21,853 bases of DNA, taken from assembly GCA_047624005.1 (NCBI GenBank), contig JBLHPE010000036.1:1-21853 (forward strand). Reading direction: 5' to 3'. This document shows positions 6,767-15,199 of this stretch, one piece after another (position 1 is the stretch's first letter; the number at the start of each line of letters is the position of its first letter). Origin of the DNA: Ascidiaceihabitans sp047624005. Lineage in GTDB: Bacteria; Pseudomonadota; Alphaproteobacteria; Rhodobacterales; Rhodobacteraceae. The notes beneath the pieces were generated by a model that worked only from the letters and a program-made list of their open reading frames with translations, was not told the DNA's origin and searched no databases. Both the position numbers and the translations under genes were made by a program.

Positions 6767-7459
6767 ATGACAACACCAGTCCTCTCTTTAAAAAATGCTT
6801 CGCTTTCGCTCGATGGCAATGCAGGGCGGGTCGATATTCTGCATGGTATCAACTTGGATATTGAAACTGCAGAAACCGTTGGGCTGGTCGGTCCATCCGG
6901 TTCGGGCAAGTCATCCTTACTGATGTTGATGGGCGGCTTAGAGCAAGCCACCAGTGGCACCATCCTTGCCTTGGGCCATGACTTAACCGCAATGAACGAA
7001 GACGCATTGGCCCGCTTTCGCCGTGACCATATGGGGGTCGTCTTTCAGTCTTTCCACTTGATCCCAACAATGACCGCACTGGAAAATGTCGCAACGCCTC
7101 TGGAACTGGCAGGTGTGAAAGATGCCTTTGACCGTGCGGCAGATGAACTAGCTGATGTTGGACTAAGTCATCGCGCTGATCACTATCCGTCACAAATGTC
7201 CGGCGGTGAACAGCAACGCGTGGCCTTGGCCCGTGCATCAGTCGCGCGCCCGCAAATCCTGCTCGCAGACGAACCCACTGGCAATCTGGACGGGGCCAAC
7301 GGCGCTGCAATTATGGACCTGCTATTTGGCTTACGCGACAAACACGGGGCCACATTGGTCTTGGTCACACATTCAAACACACTCGCGGCCCGTTGTGATC
7401 GAGTGATCCGTTTAGAGGACGGCCATATCGCATCCCAACAATTGGACGCCGCCGAATGA
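6767..7459 (+). CDS. ABC transporter ATP-binding protein, LolD/YbbA type
   Basis: A 230-residue ATPase of the MacB/LolD/FtsE group that would power the FtsX-type permease encoded next to it at the inner membrane. All motifs are intact: Walker A GPSGSGKS (42-49), Q-loop Gln94, signature MSGGEQQRV (144-152), Walker B ILLADEP (164-170) and switch His202. Its last codons overlap the permease start by ATGA, indicating translational coupling. Such pairs do mechanotransmission or substrate extraction rather than classical import. Position next to tesA points to the YbbA ortholog rather than true LolD, which pairs with LolC/E. Confidence 0.9.
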   Translation: MTTPVLSLKNASLSLDGNAGRVDILHGINLDIETAETVGLVGPSGSGKSSLLMLMGGLEQATSGTILALGHDLTAMNEDALARFRRDHMGVVFQSFHLIPTMTALENVATPLELAGVKDAFDRAADELADVGLSHRADHYPSQMSGGEQQRVALARASVARPQILLADEPTGNLDGANGAAIMDLLFGLRDKHGATLVLVTHSNTLAARCDRVIRLEDGHIASQQLDAAE

Positions 7460-9984
7460 GCATCACGGTAGCCGCCCGCTTTGCACGGCGCGAATTACGT
7501 GGCGGGCTAAAAGGATTCACTATTTTTCTTGCCTGCCTCGCTCTTGGCGTCGCCGCAATTGCAGCGGTCGGATCCGTAAGAATGGCGATTGAAACCGGCC
7601 TATCACGCGAAGGGGCAGCCTTACTTGGTGGGGACGCTGAACTTGACTTCACCTACCGCTTCGCGAACGACGATGAAAAGGCCTGGATGCAATCACGCGC
7701 GAGCGCAGTGTCTGAAATCGTTGAATTCAGATCAATGGCCGTAGTTGATCTAGCCGGCGAAACGGAACGCGGCCTAACACAGGTTAAGGCCGTCGACGAC
7801 GCCTACCCGCTGCTTGGCACCGTAACCTTGGCACCAGCAATGGAACTGGACGCCGCTCTTGCCTTGCACGCGGGCCTACCCGGTGCAGTGATGGAACGCG
7901 CATTGATTGACAGGCTGGGCCTGTCCATCGGTGAAACCTTCGCCCTCGGCACCCGACAGTTTCATCTGGCTGCAGAAATAATCCGTGAACCCGACGGTGC
8001 AGCAGGTGGCTTTGGCCTAGGACCACGCACAATCGTACGCACATCTGATTTAGCGCACTCATCCCTCCTGTCAGCGGGCACGTTATTCAACACCAAATAT
8101 CGTCTCGATTTACCGAACGATCCAAATCTGGCGGAACTTGAGGGCGAGGCACGCGCAGCATTTCAAAACAGCGGTATGCGCTGGACCGATGCCCGTAATG
8201 GCGCCCCGGGGGTTGCTGAGTTTGTAAACCGCCTTGGCGCATTTTTGGTTCTGGTCGGCCTATCGGGGCTGGCGGTTGGCGGCGTTGGCGTCGCGGCTGC
8301 CGTCCGTGCGTACCTATCAGAAAAAACCAATGTCATCGCGACCTTGCGCACGCTTGGTGCGGAACGCAGCACCATTTTTCAAACTTACTTTATCCAGATC
8401 GGGATCTTGTCCTTAATCGGAATTTTCATCGGTTTAATCTTGGGCGCATTCGCCCCATTGATTTTGGCCCCGTTGATTGAGGCACGTTTGCCGATCCCTG
8501 CAAATTTCGGCATCTATCCTGCACCATTATACGAGGCAGCTATTTACGGCCTTCTGACCGCATTCATCTTCACGCTTTGGCCATTGGCCCGCGCCGAAGA
8601 TGTGCGGCCTGCAACCTTGTTTCGCGACGCCTTAGGCACCAGTAAATTACTCCCCGCGCCGAAGTACCTAATTGCCATCGCGATTGCCCTTTGCGCACTT
8701 ATAAGCCTCGCCGCATTTTTCTCAGGCACATGGCGTCTCACGCTTTGGACCTCTGGTGGGATCGCGATTGCACTGCTGATGCTTGTGGTATCGGCCGCGG
8801 TGATCAAATGGCTTGCCAAACGTGGTGGCAAAATCACCAAAGGCCGACCGGCTTGGCGTTGGGCGTTAACCTCAATCTCTGGCGCACAAGAAGGCGCAGC
8901 ATCGGTCATCCTTTCACTGGGCTTAGGCCTTTCCGTGCTGGCCAGCGTTGGCCAGATTGATGGCAACCTCCGCAATGCAATCACCGGCAACCTACCAGAT
9001 GTGGCACCGTCATACTTCTTCGTCGATATTCAACGCGACCAAATGGAGGGCTACACCAAACGCCTCGAAGATGACCCTGACGTACGACGGATCGACAGCG
9101 CCCCAATGTTGCGCGGGGTGATCACGCAGATCAACGGCAAACCTGCGCGCGAAGTCGCAGGTGATCATTGGGTGTTAGAAGGTGACCGCGGCGTTACCTA
9201 TTCTCAGAAAGCAAACAAGCGGACGCGTCTCACAGATGGCGAATGGTGGCCTGCAGACTACTCCGGCGCTCCTCTGATCAGCTTTGCAGCTGAAGAGGCG
9301 GCTGAAATGAACCTCTCTTTGGGTGACACGATGACCATCAACATCCTTGGGCGCGACATCACAGGGACCATAAGTTCATTCCGCGAAGTGGATTTTTCGA
9401 CTGCGGGTATCGGCTTTATCCTGTCAATGAACCCAAGCGCATTGCAGGGGGCACCTCATACCTTCATCTCAACAGTCTATGCAGATCCACAGGCCGAAGC
9501 AGCCATCCTGCGCGACCTTGCCAAGCAATACCCAAACATCACCGCAATCCGTGTGCGAGACGCGATTGAAAGGGTCGCGGACGTCTTGTCAGGCTTGGCG
9601 GCGGCCACATCATACGGTGCCGCTGCGACCCTCCTCACTGGGTTTTTGGTGCTCATGGGGGCAGCAGCCGCAGGCACCAATGCGCGGACCTATGAAGCGG
9701 CAGTGCTCAAGACACTTGGGGCCACTCGTGGACGCATTCTTGTTAGCTTTGCCTTGCGTTCGATCCTGTTAGGCTTTGCAGCGGGGATCGTTGCATTATT
9801 GGCAGGGATCACTGGTGGATGGGCCGTCAGCACCTATGTCATGGATATCAAATACGCGGTGATCTGGCCGTCAGCATTGGCGATCATCGCAGGTGGTGTT
9901 ATCGCTACGCTTGTCGCGGGATTAATATTTGCATGGGGTCCACTGGCTGCCCGTCCTGCCCAGATTTTACGAGCCCGAGAATAG
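7456..9984 (+). CDS. Large FtsX/MacB-type ABC permease, YbbP-like
   Basis: An 842-residue inner-membrane protein, partner of the upstream ATPase. It has one transmembrane helix near residues 20-42, an extracytoplasmic domain, an FtsX core (helices around 262-290, 312-345 and 355-378), a central helix group (about 405-450 and 478-500), a second extracytoplasmic domain, and a C-terminal FtsX core (about 716-740, 760-795 and 806-832). The duplicated layout is the YbbP type. The C-terminal RPAQILRARE is typical of the family. Proposed roles for the group include lipid or lipoprotein handling and toxin resistance; no substrate can be read here. It overlaps the ATPase gene by 4 bases and is followed after 9 bases by the next gene, suggesting a three-gene operon. 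Confidence 0.88.
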   Translation: MSITVAARFARRELRGGLKGFTIFLACLALGVAAIAAVGSVRMAIETGLSREGAALLGGDAELDFTYRFANDDEKAWMQSRASAVSEIVEFRSMAVVDLAGETERGLTQVKAVDDAYPLLGTVTLAPAMELDAALALHAGLPGAVMERALIDRLGLSIGETFALGTRQFHLAAEIIREPDGAAGGFGLGPRTIVRTSDLAHSSLLSAGTLFNTKYRLDLPNDPNLAELEGEARAAFQNSGMRWTDARNGAPGVAEFVNRLGAFLVLVGLSGLAVGGVGVAAAVRAYLSEKTNVIATLRTLGAERSTIFQTYFIQIGILSLIGIFIGLILGAFAPLILAPLIEARLPIPANFGIYPAPLYEAAIYGLLTAFIFTLWPLARAEDVRPATLFRDALGTSKLLPAPKYLIAIAIALCALISLAAFFSGTWRLTLWTSGGIAIALLMLVVSAAVIKWLAKRGGKITKGRPAWRWALTSISGAQEGAASVILSLGLGLSVLASVGQIDGNLRNAITGNLPDVAPSYFFVDIQRDQMEGYTKRLEDDPDVRRIDSAPMLRGVITQINGKPAREVAGDHWVLEGDRGVTYSQKANKRTRLTDGEWWPADYSGAPLISFAAEEAAEMNLSLGDTMTINILGRDITGTISSFREVDFSTAGIGFILSMNPSALQGAPHTFISTVYADPQAEAAILRDLAKQYPNITAIRVRDAIERVADVLSGLAAATSYGAAATLLTGFLVLMGAAAAGTNARTYEAAVLKTLGATRGRILVSFALRSILLGFAAGIVALLAGITGGWAVSTYVMDIKYAVIWPSALAIIAGGVIATLVAGLIFAWGPLAARPAQILRARE

Positions 9985-9993
9985 GATTGATAA

Positions 9994-10554
9994 ATGAGCG
10001 ACCCGCACTTCTTTGGCTATGGCAGCCTCGTAAACACGGCAACGCACGCTTACCCAAACGCGCAAAAAGCAACCCTAACTGGATGGCGACGCGCATGGGT
10101 GCGTTCGGATCAGTATGACATGGTGTTATTGTCAGCTGTTCCTGCTGACCCATCCGCCAAAATTCAAGGATTGATTGCCGCTGTTCCAAATGCAGATTGG
10201 ACTGCGTTAGACACGCGCGAGAGAGGATACCAACGCATTCTGTCCGAAGGAAAAGTCAGCCATGAAGGCGATACAGCAATCGATATTGCACATTACGCCG
10301 TGCCGAAAAGCGACTGGCGCGACGGGGGCACCCAAACAATTCGACTAAGCTATTTGGACGTGGTTGTGCAGGGGTATCATCAACAATTTGGCAAAGATGG
10401 CGTCGCGGCATTTTTCGAAACAACCGATGGCTGGGACACCCCAATCCTGAATGATCGTGAAGCGCCGCATTATCCGCGCAGCCAAATCCTAAACGGCGCA
10501 CAAACAGCACTGGTCGATCAGCATCTGGCCCGCATCGCGGCCCAGATTATTTAA
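9994..10554 (+). CDS. Gamma-glutamylcyclotransferase-fold (AIG2-like) protein
   Basis: A 186-residue cytoplasmic protein with the hallmarks of the GGCT/AIG2 fold: an N-terminal substrate loop FGYGSL (residues 7-12) and an acidic catalytic candidate Glu76 in LDTRERGYQR. Enzymes of this fold release 5-oxoproline from gamma-glutamyl peptides or amines. The family is functionally mixed, so the precise substrate is unassigned. It begins 9 bases after the permease stop and is probably co-transcribed. It converges tightly with gltX: stop codons are 12 bases apart across a CGCGCTTAAGCGCG palindrome. Confidence 0.8.
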   Translation: MSDPHFFGYGSLVNTATHAYPNAQKATLTGWRRAWVRSDQYDMVLLSAVPADPSAKIQGLIAAVPNADWTALDTRERGYQRILSEGKVSHEGDTAIDIAHYAVPKSDWRDGGTQTIRLSYLDVVVQGYHQQFGKDGVAAFFETTDGWDTPILNDREAPHYPRSQILNGAQTALVDQHLARIAAQII

Positions 10555-10566
10555 TTTTGATCGCGC

Positions 10567-11898
10567 TTAAGCGCGGGCCTTAATAACCTGTAAAAGCGGC
10601 ATCGTAGACGCCATATCTGGCCCATGTGCTTGTCCAGTCAGTGCCAATCGCAATGGCATAAACAGGCCTTTGCCCTTGCGACCTGTCGCCTCTTTCACAG
10701 CGCCGGTCCATGTCTTCCACGTGTCGCCATTAAATGGTCCATCAGGCAGCATGGTCATGGCTTGTGCAATAAACTCCACATCATCATCATCAATTACTGG
10801 ATCTGCACCTTCGCTAAACAACTTCCACCAAGCGCCCAAATCATTCAGGGTTGTGATGTTGTCGCGCGTGACGGTCCAAAATGCCTCGGCCAATTCAGCA
10901 GGAACACCAAGGTCCGCGATCTGATCCGCGACGTCCGCCAATGGCTTTGCCTGCAGTAAGCGAGCCGTCAAAGGAAACACATCAGCCACGTCAAATTTGG
11001 TTGGTGCACTACCGAAGTGAGAAACTTCAAAGCCATCTACCAGTTCTGCCATTTCACTGCGCAATTCCATCGGATCAGATGATCCAAGACGGGCCATCAT
11101 CGACAACAACGCCATCGGCTGAACGCCTTGTTCACGCAGATCACGCAAGGCCAAAGTACCAAGACGTTTTGACAACGCCTCGCCCTGTGGTCCCGTCAAC
11201 AACGAATGGTGCGCAAACGCCGGCGGGGTCATGCCCAGCGCTTTCATAATCTGAATTTGGGTCGCAGTGTTCGTCACGTGATCCGAACCACGCACAACAT
11301 TAGTCACGCCCATATCGGTATCATCAACCACGGACGCGATTGTATAGAGCACCTGTCCATCACCACGGATCAAAACAGGATCGCTCACTGATCCGGCGTC
11401 AATCGAGATATCACCCAAGATACCGTCGTTCCAATTGATACGTTCCTGATCCAATTTGAACCGCCAAACACCATTGCCACGCTCGGCACGCATTCCTTCA
11501 CGTTCGCCAACACTTAGGGCCAAGGCAGCGCGATCATAGACCGGAGGTTTGCCCATGTTCAGCTGTTTCTTGCGCTTTAGATCCAGTTCAGTCGGCGTTT
11601 CAAACGCTTCATAAAACCGGTCAATGCTGCGCAGTTTATCGGCTGCAGCGGCATAGGCGTCAAACCGATCAGACTGGCGTTCAACGCGGTCCCAATGCAA
11701 ACCAAGCCATTCAAGGTCTTGCTTAATCGCATCCACATATTTCTCTTCAGAACGCACAGGATCAGTATCATCAATGCGCAGAATGAACGTTCCACCAGCC
11801 TTGCGGGCAATCAGATAATTCATCAGCGCAGTGCGCAGGTTACCAACATGGATGTAACCAGTCGGCGATGGGGCGAAACGTGTGGTGGTCATTGGCAT
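10567..11898 (-). CDS. gltX: Glutamyl-tRNA synthetase (class I)
   Basis: Charges tRNA-Glu (and possibly tRNA-Gln in an organism using the transamidation route) in the cytoplasm. The 443-residue protein has the class I signature FAPSPTGYIHVGNLRTAL, with HVGN (17-20) in place of HIGH and ALSKR (241-245) in place of KMSKR. RIDDTDPVRS (41-50) and the VVRGSDHVTNTATQ segment (201-214) are typical. The zinc-binding cysteines seen in some GluRS are absent. Alphaproteobacteria commonly carry two gltX genes, and this is one of those forms; which tRNAs it charges cannot be read. The start at 11898 is supported by AGGAGA 4 bases upstream; an in-frame ATG two codons later is a weaker alternative. Confidence 0.93.
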   Translation of the reverse strand: MPMTTTRFAPSPTGYIHVGNLRTALMNYLIARKAGGTFILRIDDTDPVRSEEKYVDAIKQDLEWLGLHWDRVERQSDRFDAYAAAADKLRSIDRFYEAFETPTELDLKRKKQLNMGKPPVYDRAALALSVGEREGMRAERGNGVWRFKLDQERINWNDGILGDISIDAGSVSDPVLIRGDGQVLYTIASVVDDTDMGVTNVVRGSDHVTNTATQIQIMKALGMTPPAFAHHSLLTGPQGEALSKRLGTLALRDLREQGVQPMALLSMMARLGSSDPMELRSEMAELVDGFEVSHFGSAPTKFDVADVFPLTARLLQAKPLADVADQIADLGVPAELAEAFWTVTRDNITTLNDLGAWWKLFSEGADPVIDDDDVEFIAQAMTMLPDGPFNGDTWKTWTGAVKEATGRKGKGLFMPLRLALTGQAHGPDMASTMPLLQVIKARA

Positions 11899-12098
11899 GG
11901 TCTCCTATGCGGGATGCAGTGTCATAGGGGACCTGATTTGTCCAGTTCGATGCGTATGACCGTGGCCTATATTCCACGCGATTACGTCACCCGAGCCAGT
12001 TCGACGGGAAGTCCGCTATGCGGACGAAGAAGACCTTCCCTGCGTATTAGTTGAATGTCTGATTCAACAATTTTGCGCCTTGATTTCCAAGAATTATT
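11899..12098. other. 200-bp gap between gltX and the sugar-catabolism cluster
   Basis: Contains the gltX promoter region and two small inverted repeats: GTCCGC-TAT-GCGGAC at 12011-12025 and GTTGAAT-GTCTG-ATTCAAC at 12050-12068, the latter followed by AATTTT on the plus strand. Short open frames cross 11950-12101 on the plus strand, but I recognise no protein in them. No clear terminator with a T-run follows the lactonase gene on the minus strand. This is the junction between housekeeping genes and the catabolic divergon. Confidence 0.5.
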
Positions 12099-12920
12099 CT
12101 ACTTGAGGTGGTACAAATCAACGGCGTTTGATCCAAAAATCGCTGCTCTAGAATACTCACTTGGCAAAAGAGAATGTACCAAATCTACCCAAGCCCCATA
12201 GTTGGCCGCTATCGTCAATACTGGCCAGTCGCTACCCCAGACCAACCTTTGCGGTCCGAATTGCGTTAATAAATGTGCGACGTACGGAGCCACGTCACTT
12301 GGTGCCCAATCATCGCCCGCTTCGGTCAAAAGGCCTGACAGTTTGCAATACGCACCCGTTTCTTGAGCGATGGCAGCGATGTCATGTGCCCATTCGTCAA
12401 ACAATCCATCCGAAATGTTGGGTTTGGCACCGTGGTCGATCACCGTGCGCAAGTTTGGAAGACGGGACATTAAATGGCGAAGTTGGGACAGATGTCGGGG
12501 CAATACTAAGGCGTCGAAGGTCAAGTCCGCGTCGATCAGCGCCTCAAAAGCGGGCGCAATGTCAGGCCGCAGCATCCAGTCATCATCGGAAATGTCTTGT
12601 ATCATTGGACGAAGCCCGACCAGTTTAGGATTTCGGGCGAGCCGCGCGATATCGTTGGCCGCCGTTGGAGCCGCAAAATCAACCCAGCCCACCACGCCTA
12701 ATACGAAGGGCGTAGTGTCGGCGATTTCCAATAGGAATTCAGTTTCGGCAATCGTCGGGGCGGCTTGGACGAGGATAGTTGCATCAATCCCGTGTTGCGA
12801 CAGATGCGGTGCCAAATCGTCGGGCATGAAATCACGGTAAAGAGGTTCTAAGGCAGGTGACAACCAACCATAGTCAGCGCGCGCAATCTGCCAAAAATGC
12901 TGGTGCGCATCGATAATCAT
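12099..12920 (-). CDS. COG3618-type amidohydrolase, predicted L-fucono-1,5-lactonase
   Basis: A 273-residue TIM-barrel amidohydrolase predicted to open a sugar lactone, here L-fuconolactone to L-fuconate. Visible motifs are DAHQHFW (residues 4-10, metal-binding HxH), IDHGAKP (161-167), CKLSGL (192-197) and VWGSDWPV (227-234, catalytic Asp231), all typical of the COG3618 lactonase group. The ATG overlaps the stop codon of the mutarotase gene by ATGA, and the ribosome site AAAAGGG lies inside that gene, so translation is coupled. It is the last gene of the minus arm. The specific lactone is inferred from the neighbouring FucU mutarotase; related enzymes act on L-rhamnono-lactone or 4-sulfomuconolactone. 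Confidence 0.82.
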   Translation of the reverse strand: MIIDAHQHFWQIARADYGWLSPALEPLYRDFMPDDLAPHLSQHGIDATILVQAAPTIAETEFLLEIADTTPFVLGVVGWVDFAAPTAANDIARLARNPKLVGLRPMIQDISDDDWMLRPDIAPAFEALIDADLTFDALVLPRHLSQLRHLMSRLPNLRTVIDHGAKPNISDGLFDEWAHDIAAIAQETGAYCKLSGLLTEAGDDWAPSDVAPYVAHLLTQFGPQRLVWGSDWPVLTIAANYGAWVDLVHSLLPSEYSRAAIFGSNAVDLYHLK

Positions 12921-13348
12921 GTACCGATCACACCCTTTTTAAGGATGATATTACCGTAAAGCCGTGTCTCGCCTGTTTGGATGATGGCGAATGCAGACTT
13001 TGCGCGATCATAAAACGCGAAACGTTCCAGCTTATCCAAAGTGGCCGGATTATCCGCCGTCATAGTCGTGATTTTTTGAAACTCCGTTACGATGGGGGGC
13101 ACCGCATCGGGGTCATCAACAACTTCCATTACCACTGCTGGGTTGGGCACAAACGGGTCGAGCGGAATAACAGTCAAAACGGCCTGCAAAACGTCCGTCG
13201 CAGTTAGACCATCAAGACGGTGACACCGCGTCCCAAGTGTTGTTGCGGGAAAATTTGCGTCAGCGATGACCAATTCATCGCCGTGGCCCATGGAGCGCAG
13301 CGTCCAAAGCAAGTCGGGGGACAGAATGGACGGGATGTTACGCAGCAT
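12917..13348 (-). CDS. fucU: L-fucose mutarotase, FucU (RbsD/FucU family)
   Basis: Interconverts alpha and beta anomers of L-fucose, supplying the form used by the dehydrogenase. The 143-residue product aligns end to end with E. coli FucU by eye: start MLRNIPSILSPDLLW, then MGHGDELVIADANFP (catalytic His22, Asp30), LERFAFYDRAKSAFAII and the ending YGNIILKKGV. The position of E. coli His32 is Asn here. The frame stays open 9 codons upstream, but 13348 gives the family's N-terminus. The start lies inside the 3' end of the aldo/keto reductase gene (11-base overlap) and the stop overlaps the lactonase start, so the three genes form a tightly coupled unit. This gene is the strongest single pointer to L-fucose as substrate. 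Confidence 0.92.
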   Translation of the reverse strand: MLRNIPSILSPDLLWTLRSMGHGDELVIADANFPATTLGTRCHRLDGLTATDVLQAVLTVIPLDPFVPNPAVVMEVVDDPDAVPPIVTEFQKITTMTADNPATLDKLERFAFYDRAKSAFAIIQTGETRLYGNIILKKGVIGT

Positions 13349-14387
13349 CAGGTGCCTCCTGTGGTGTGACCGCATCCTGACGTATCAAACCTTGGGATTT
13401 CAGGTCTGACCACAGGGCCGCTGGGATCTGAGTTTCAAATATTTCGACGTTCTGGCGCACCTCATCAGGGCTGGAAGCACCAGGGATCACCGTTTTTATT
13501 GCTGGATGGCCCAAGGGAAATTGCAGCGCAGCGGCAATGAGCGGCGTGTTATGGGCGGAGCAGACGTCATTCAGGGCACGGACGCGTTGCAATATCTGCT
13601 CAGGCGCCGGTGCATAATCATACCGTGCGCCCTCAATCGGTCCTGTGGCAAGGATCCCCGAATTATAGGGCCCACCCAGAATAATCCCGACATCAAGCTT
13701 GATGCACAGCGGCAGGAACGTATCAAGCGGGTCTTGTTCCAGAAGGGTGTAACGCCCTGCGAGCAGGAAGCAGTCAAAATCTGCTTCACCCAACAAGCGT
13801 TCGCAGATTTGCCATGTGTTCACGCCAGCACCGATGGCGGAAATCTTACCCGCTTCACGCAATTCAGACAGGGCGCGGTAGCCGCCTTCACTAAACAACT
13901 GGCGCAGGTTGTTGTCCTCAAACGCTTGCCCATGGGCGCCAGCATCAATGTCATGCAGGAATAGCATGTCGATGCAGTCGCTTCCGAGACGGGAGATGCT
14001 ATCCATATAGCTGCGCATGACCCCGTCGTAGGTGAAATCGAACACGATACGTTTCTGGGGCACATCGACAAAGGCTTCGGGTGTGACGTCCTGTGGTGTG
14101 CAATCTGCCAGTATGCGCCCGACTTTTGTGGAAAGGGTCAGTTCATCAGGGTCAAATCGCGTCAACGCATTACTTATGCGCATTTCGGACCGTCCCAACC
14201 CGTATTGTGGCGCCGTGTCGAAATACCGGATGCCAGCGTCCCATGCGGCATCGAGGGTCGCCTGCGCGTCACTGTCTTCGATCTTGCGATAAAGATTGCC
14301 GAGCGGCGCACCGCCAAATCCAAGCTGTGTCAGATTGATCGGCGACCTTGTGCGGAGGTTAAGCGGGTTGGATTTGGTTAGCTTCAT
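13338..14387 (-). CDS. Aldo/keto reductase, predicted L-fucose (D-threo-aldose) 1-dehydrogenase
   Basis: Predicted to oxidise L-fucose at C1 to L-fucono-1,5-lactone with NAD(P)+. The 349-residue AKR barrel carries the catalytic tetrad as Asp57 and Tyr62 (FDTAPQYG), Lys88 (LSTKVGR) and His145 (LFLHDID). The GFGGAPLGNLY start and the GGPYNSGIL segment are typical of the D-threo-aldose 1-dehydrogenase/pyridoxal-dehydrogenase-like subgroup. It starts 11 bp after the GntR stop with only a weak AAGAAG ribosome site, and it overlaps fucU. Enzymes of this group often also oxidise D-arabinose and L-galactose, so substrate range may be broader than fucose. Confidence 0.82.
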   Translation of the reverse strand: MKLTKSNPLNLRTRSPINLTQLGFGGAPLGNLYRKIEDSDAQATLDAAWDAGIRYFDTAPQYGLGRSEMRISNALTRFDPDELTLSTKVGRILADCTPQDVTPEAFVDVPQKRIVFDFTYDGVMRSYMDSISRLGSDCIDMLFLHDIDAGAHGQAFEDNNLRQLFSEGGYRALSELREAGKISAIGAGVNTWQICERLLGEADFDCFLLAGRYTLLEQDPLDTFLPLCIKLDVGIILGGPYNSGILATGPIEGARYDYAPAPEQILQRVRALNDVCSAHNTPLIAAALQFPLGHPAIKTVIPGASSPDEVRQNVEIFETQIPAALWSDLKSQGLIRQDAVTPQEAPDAA

Positions 14388-14398
14388 TTGGTTTCTTC

Positions 14399-15097
14399 TT
14401 AGTTGGGGCGGAAGTATTCGGGGTGTTGGCGTTCCAATGGTTCGATGCGTGTGATGAGTTGGCGAAGGTGGAGCGACATGGCGGATCGTGCGGCGTCGCC
14501 GTCACGGGCTTTGATGCCTGTGAGAATGTCGTGGTGTTCCGCGACTGCCTCGGCAGGGCGGCCACGTTCTGGCAATATCAGCATGCGTGCGCGGTGAAGT
14601 TGTAGCGATATTTGGCCAGCGGTGACAGCGACCTTTGGGAATCCGGTGAAGCCCAAGATCAGCTCGTGAAATTCCAGATCAGCCTCAAAGAAGCCCTGAA
14701 AATCCTCGTCTTCCACCAGAAGCGTTTGCATCTTTAGGTTACGCGATAGGATGGTCAGCTGTTCTTGCGTGCAATCTTGCGCGACCTTGGCGACGGCCGC
14801 GACCTCGACAGCTTCACGTAGGAAACTTTCCTCGCGCAGCTCAAACATGGAAAACTGCGACACCCGCGTCGCAGATTGTGGGATGATATCGACCAGACCA
14901 TCGGACGAAAGTTTGTTCAAGGCTTCGGTCACCGGTGAACGGGACACGCCCAATTGCTCGCACAAAGCGCCTTTGCGCAGCACGAACCCCGGCTCGAATG
15001 CCATGGTCAGGATCTTGTTTCGCAACGCCGTGTAGACTCGCTGGCCCAAGGGGCCATCCAGAGAATTAATATCAAGCGTGAAAGTTTGGTTGGTCAT
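14399..15097 (-). CDS. GntR-family regulator with FCD ligand-binding domain
   Basis: Predicted repressor of both arms of the sugar pathway. The N-terminal winged helix-turn-helix covers about residues 15-75 (core LCEQLGVSRSPVTEALNKL). The FCD domain follows, with metal-site candidates in EADLEFHELI, AEHHDI and SLHLRQL. Such domains bind small organic acids, and a pathway intermediate such as L-fuconate or 2-keto-3-deoxy-L-fuconate is a reasonable inducer. The frame is open to an ATG at 15106, but GGAG lies only one base before that codon, while the ATG at 15097 has GGAG 10 bases upstream and is preferred. It is the first gene of the minus operon, directly next to the predicted operator, so it is probably autoregulated. 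Confidence 0.87.
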   Translation of the reverse strand: MTNQTFTLDINSLDGPLGQRVYTALRNKILTMAFEPGFVLRKGALCEQLGVSRSPVTEALNKLSSDGLVDIIPQSATRVSQFSMFELREESFLREAVEVAAVAKVAQDCTQEQLTILSRNLKMQTLLVEDEDFQGFFEADLEFHELILGFTGFPKVAVTAGQISLQLHRARMLILPERGRPAEAVAEHHDILTGIKARDGDAARSAMSLHLRQLITRIEPLERQHPEYFRPN

Positions 15098-15111
15098 TTT
15101 TTCCATTCTCC

Positions 15112-15129
15112 AACTGACATGTTAGTTGA
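15112..15129. promoter_or_regulatory. Predicted GntR operator controlling both arms
   Basis: CAACTGACATGTTAGTTG is an 18-bp palindrome with 8 of 9 positions paired (only the sixth differs), centred on ACATGT. It is the only strong palindrome in the 102-bp gap between the divergent regulator and dehydratase genes. Its right end overlaps the plus-strand TTGACA box and its centre overlaps the minus-strand -10 candidate. Confidence 0.72.
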
Positions 15130-15147
15130 CAAGTGCATCAAGTCAAG
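15119..15147 (-). promoter_or_regulatory. Predicted promoter of the regulator operon
   Basis: On the minus strand TTGACT (15142-15147) is followed after 16 bp by TAACAT (15120-15125). The -10 candidate lies inside the predicted operator, consistent with autorepression. The match is moderate. Confidence 0.4.
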
Positions 15148-15155
15148 CTAGAACT
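15127..15155 (+). promoter_or_regulatory. Predicted promoter of the dehydratase-transporter operon
   Basis: TTGACA (15127-15132) and TAGAAC (15150-15155) are separated by 17 bp. The -35 box overlaps the right end of the predicted operator, so bound regulator would block polymerase. Confidence 0.55.
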
Positions 15156-15199
15156 TACTTTACGAAATCCATAACCGCCAAGCCAGAGGTAGTCTGCAA

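Noticed and set aside
8544..8990. Minus-strand open frame of 148 codons inside the FtsX-type permease gene
   Set aside because: Shadow of the permease coding frame, with no motif or ribosome site of its own.
10562..10575. Perfect palindrome CGCGCTTAAGCGCG between the convergent GGCT-fold and gltX genes as a terminator
   Set aside because: It covers the gltX stop codon, but neither strand has a T-run after it, so a terminator call is not supported; it may still aid 3' end formation.
10567..11898. HVGN and ALSKR in place of HIGH and KMSKR in gltX as signs of a degenerate enzyme
   Set aside because: Such variants are normal in glutamyl-tRNA synthetases, and the rest of the catalytic core is intact.
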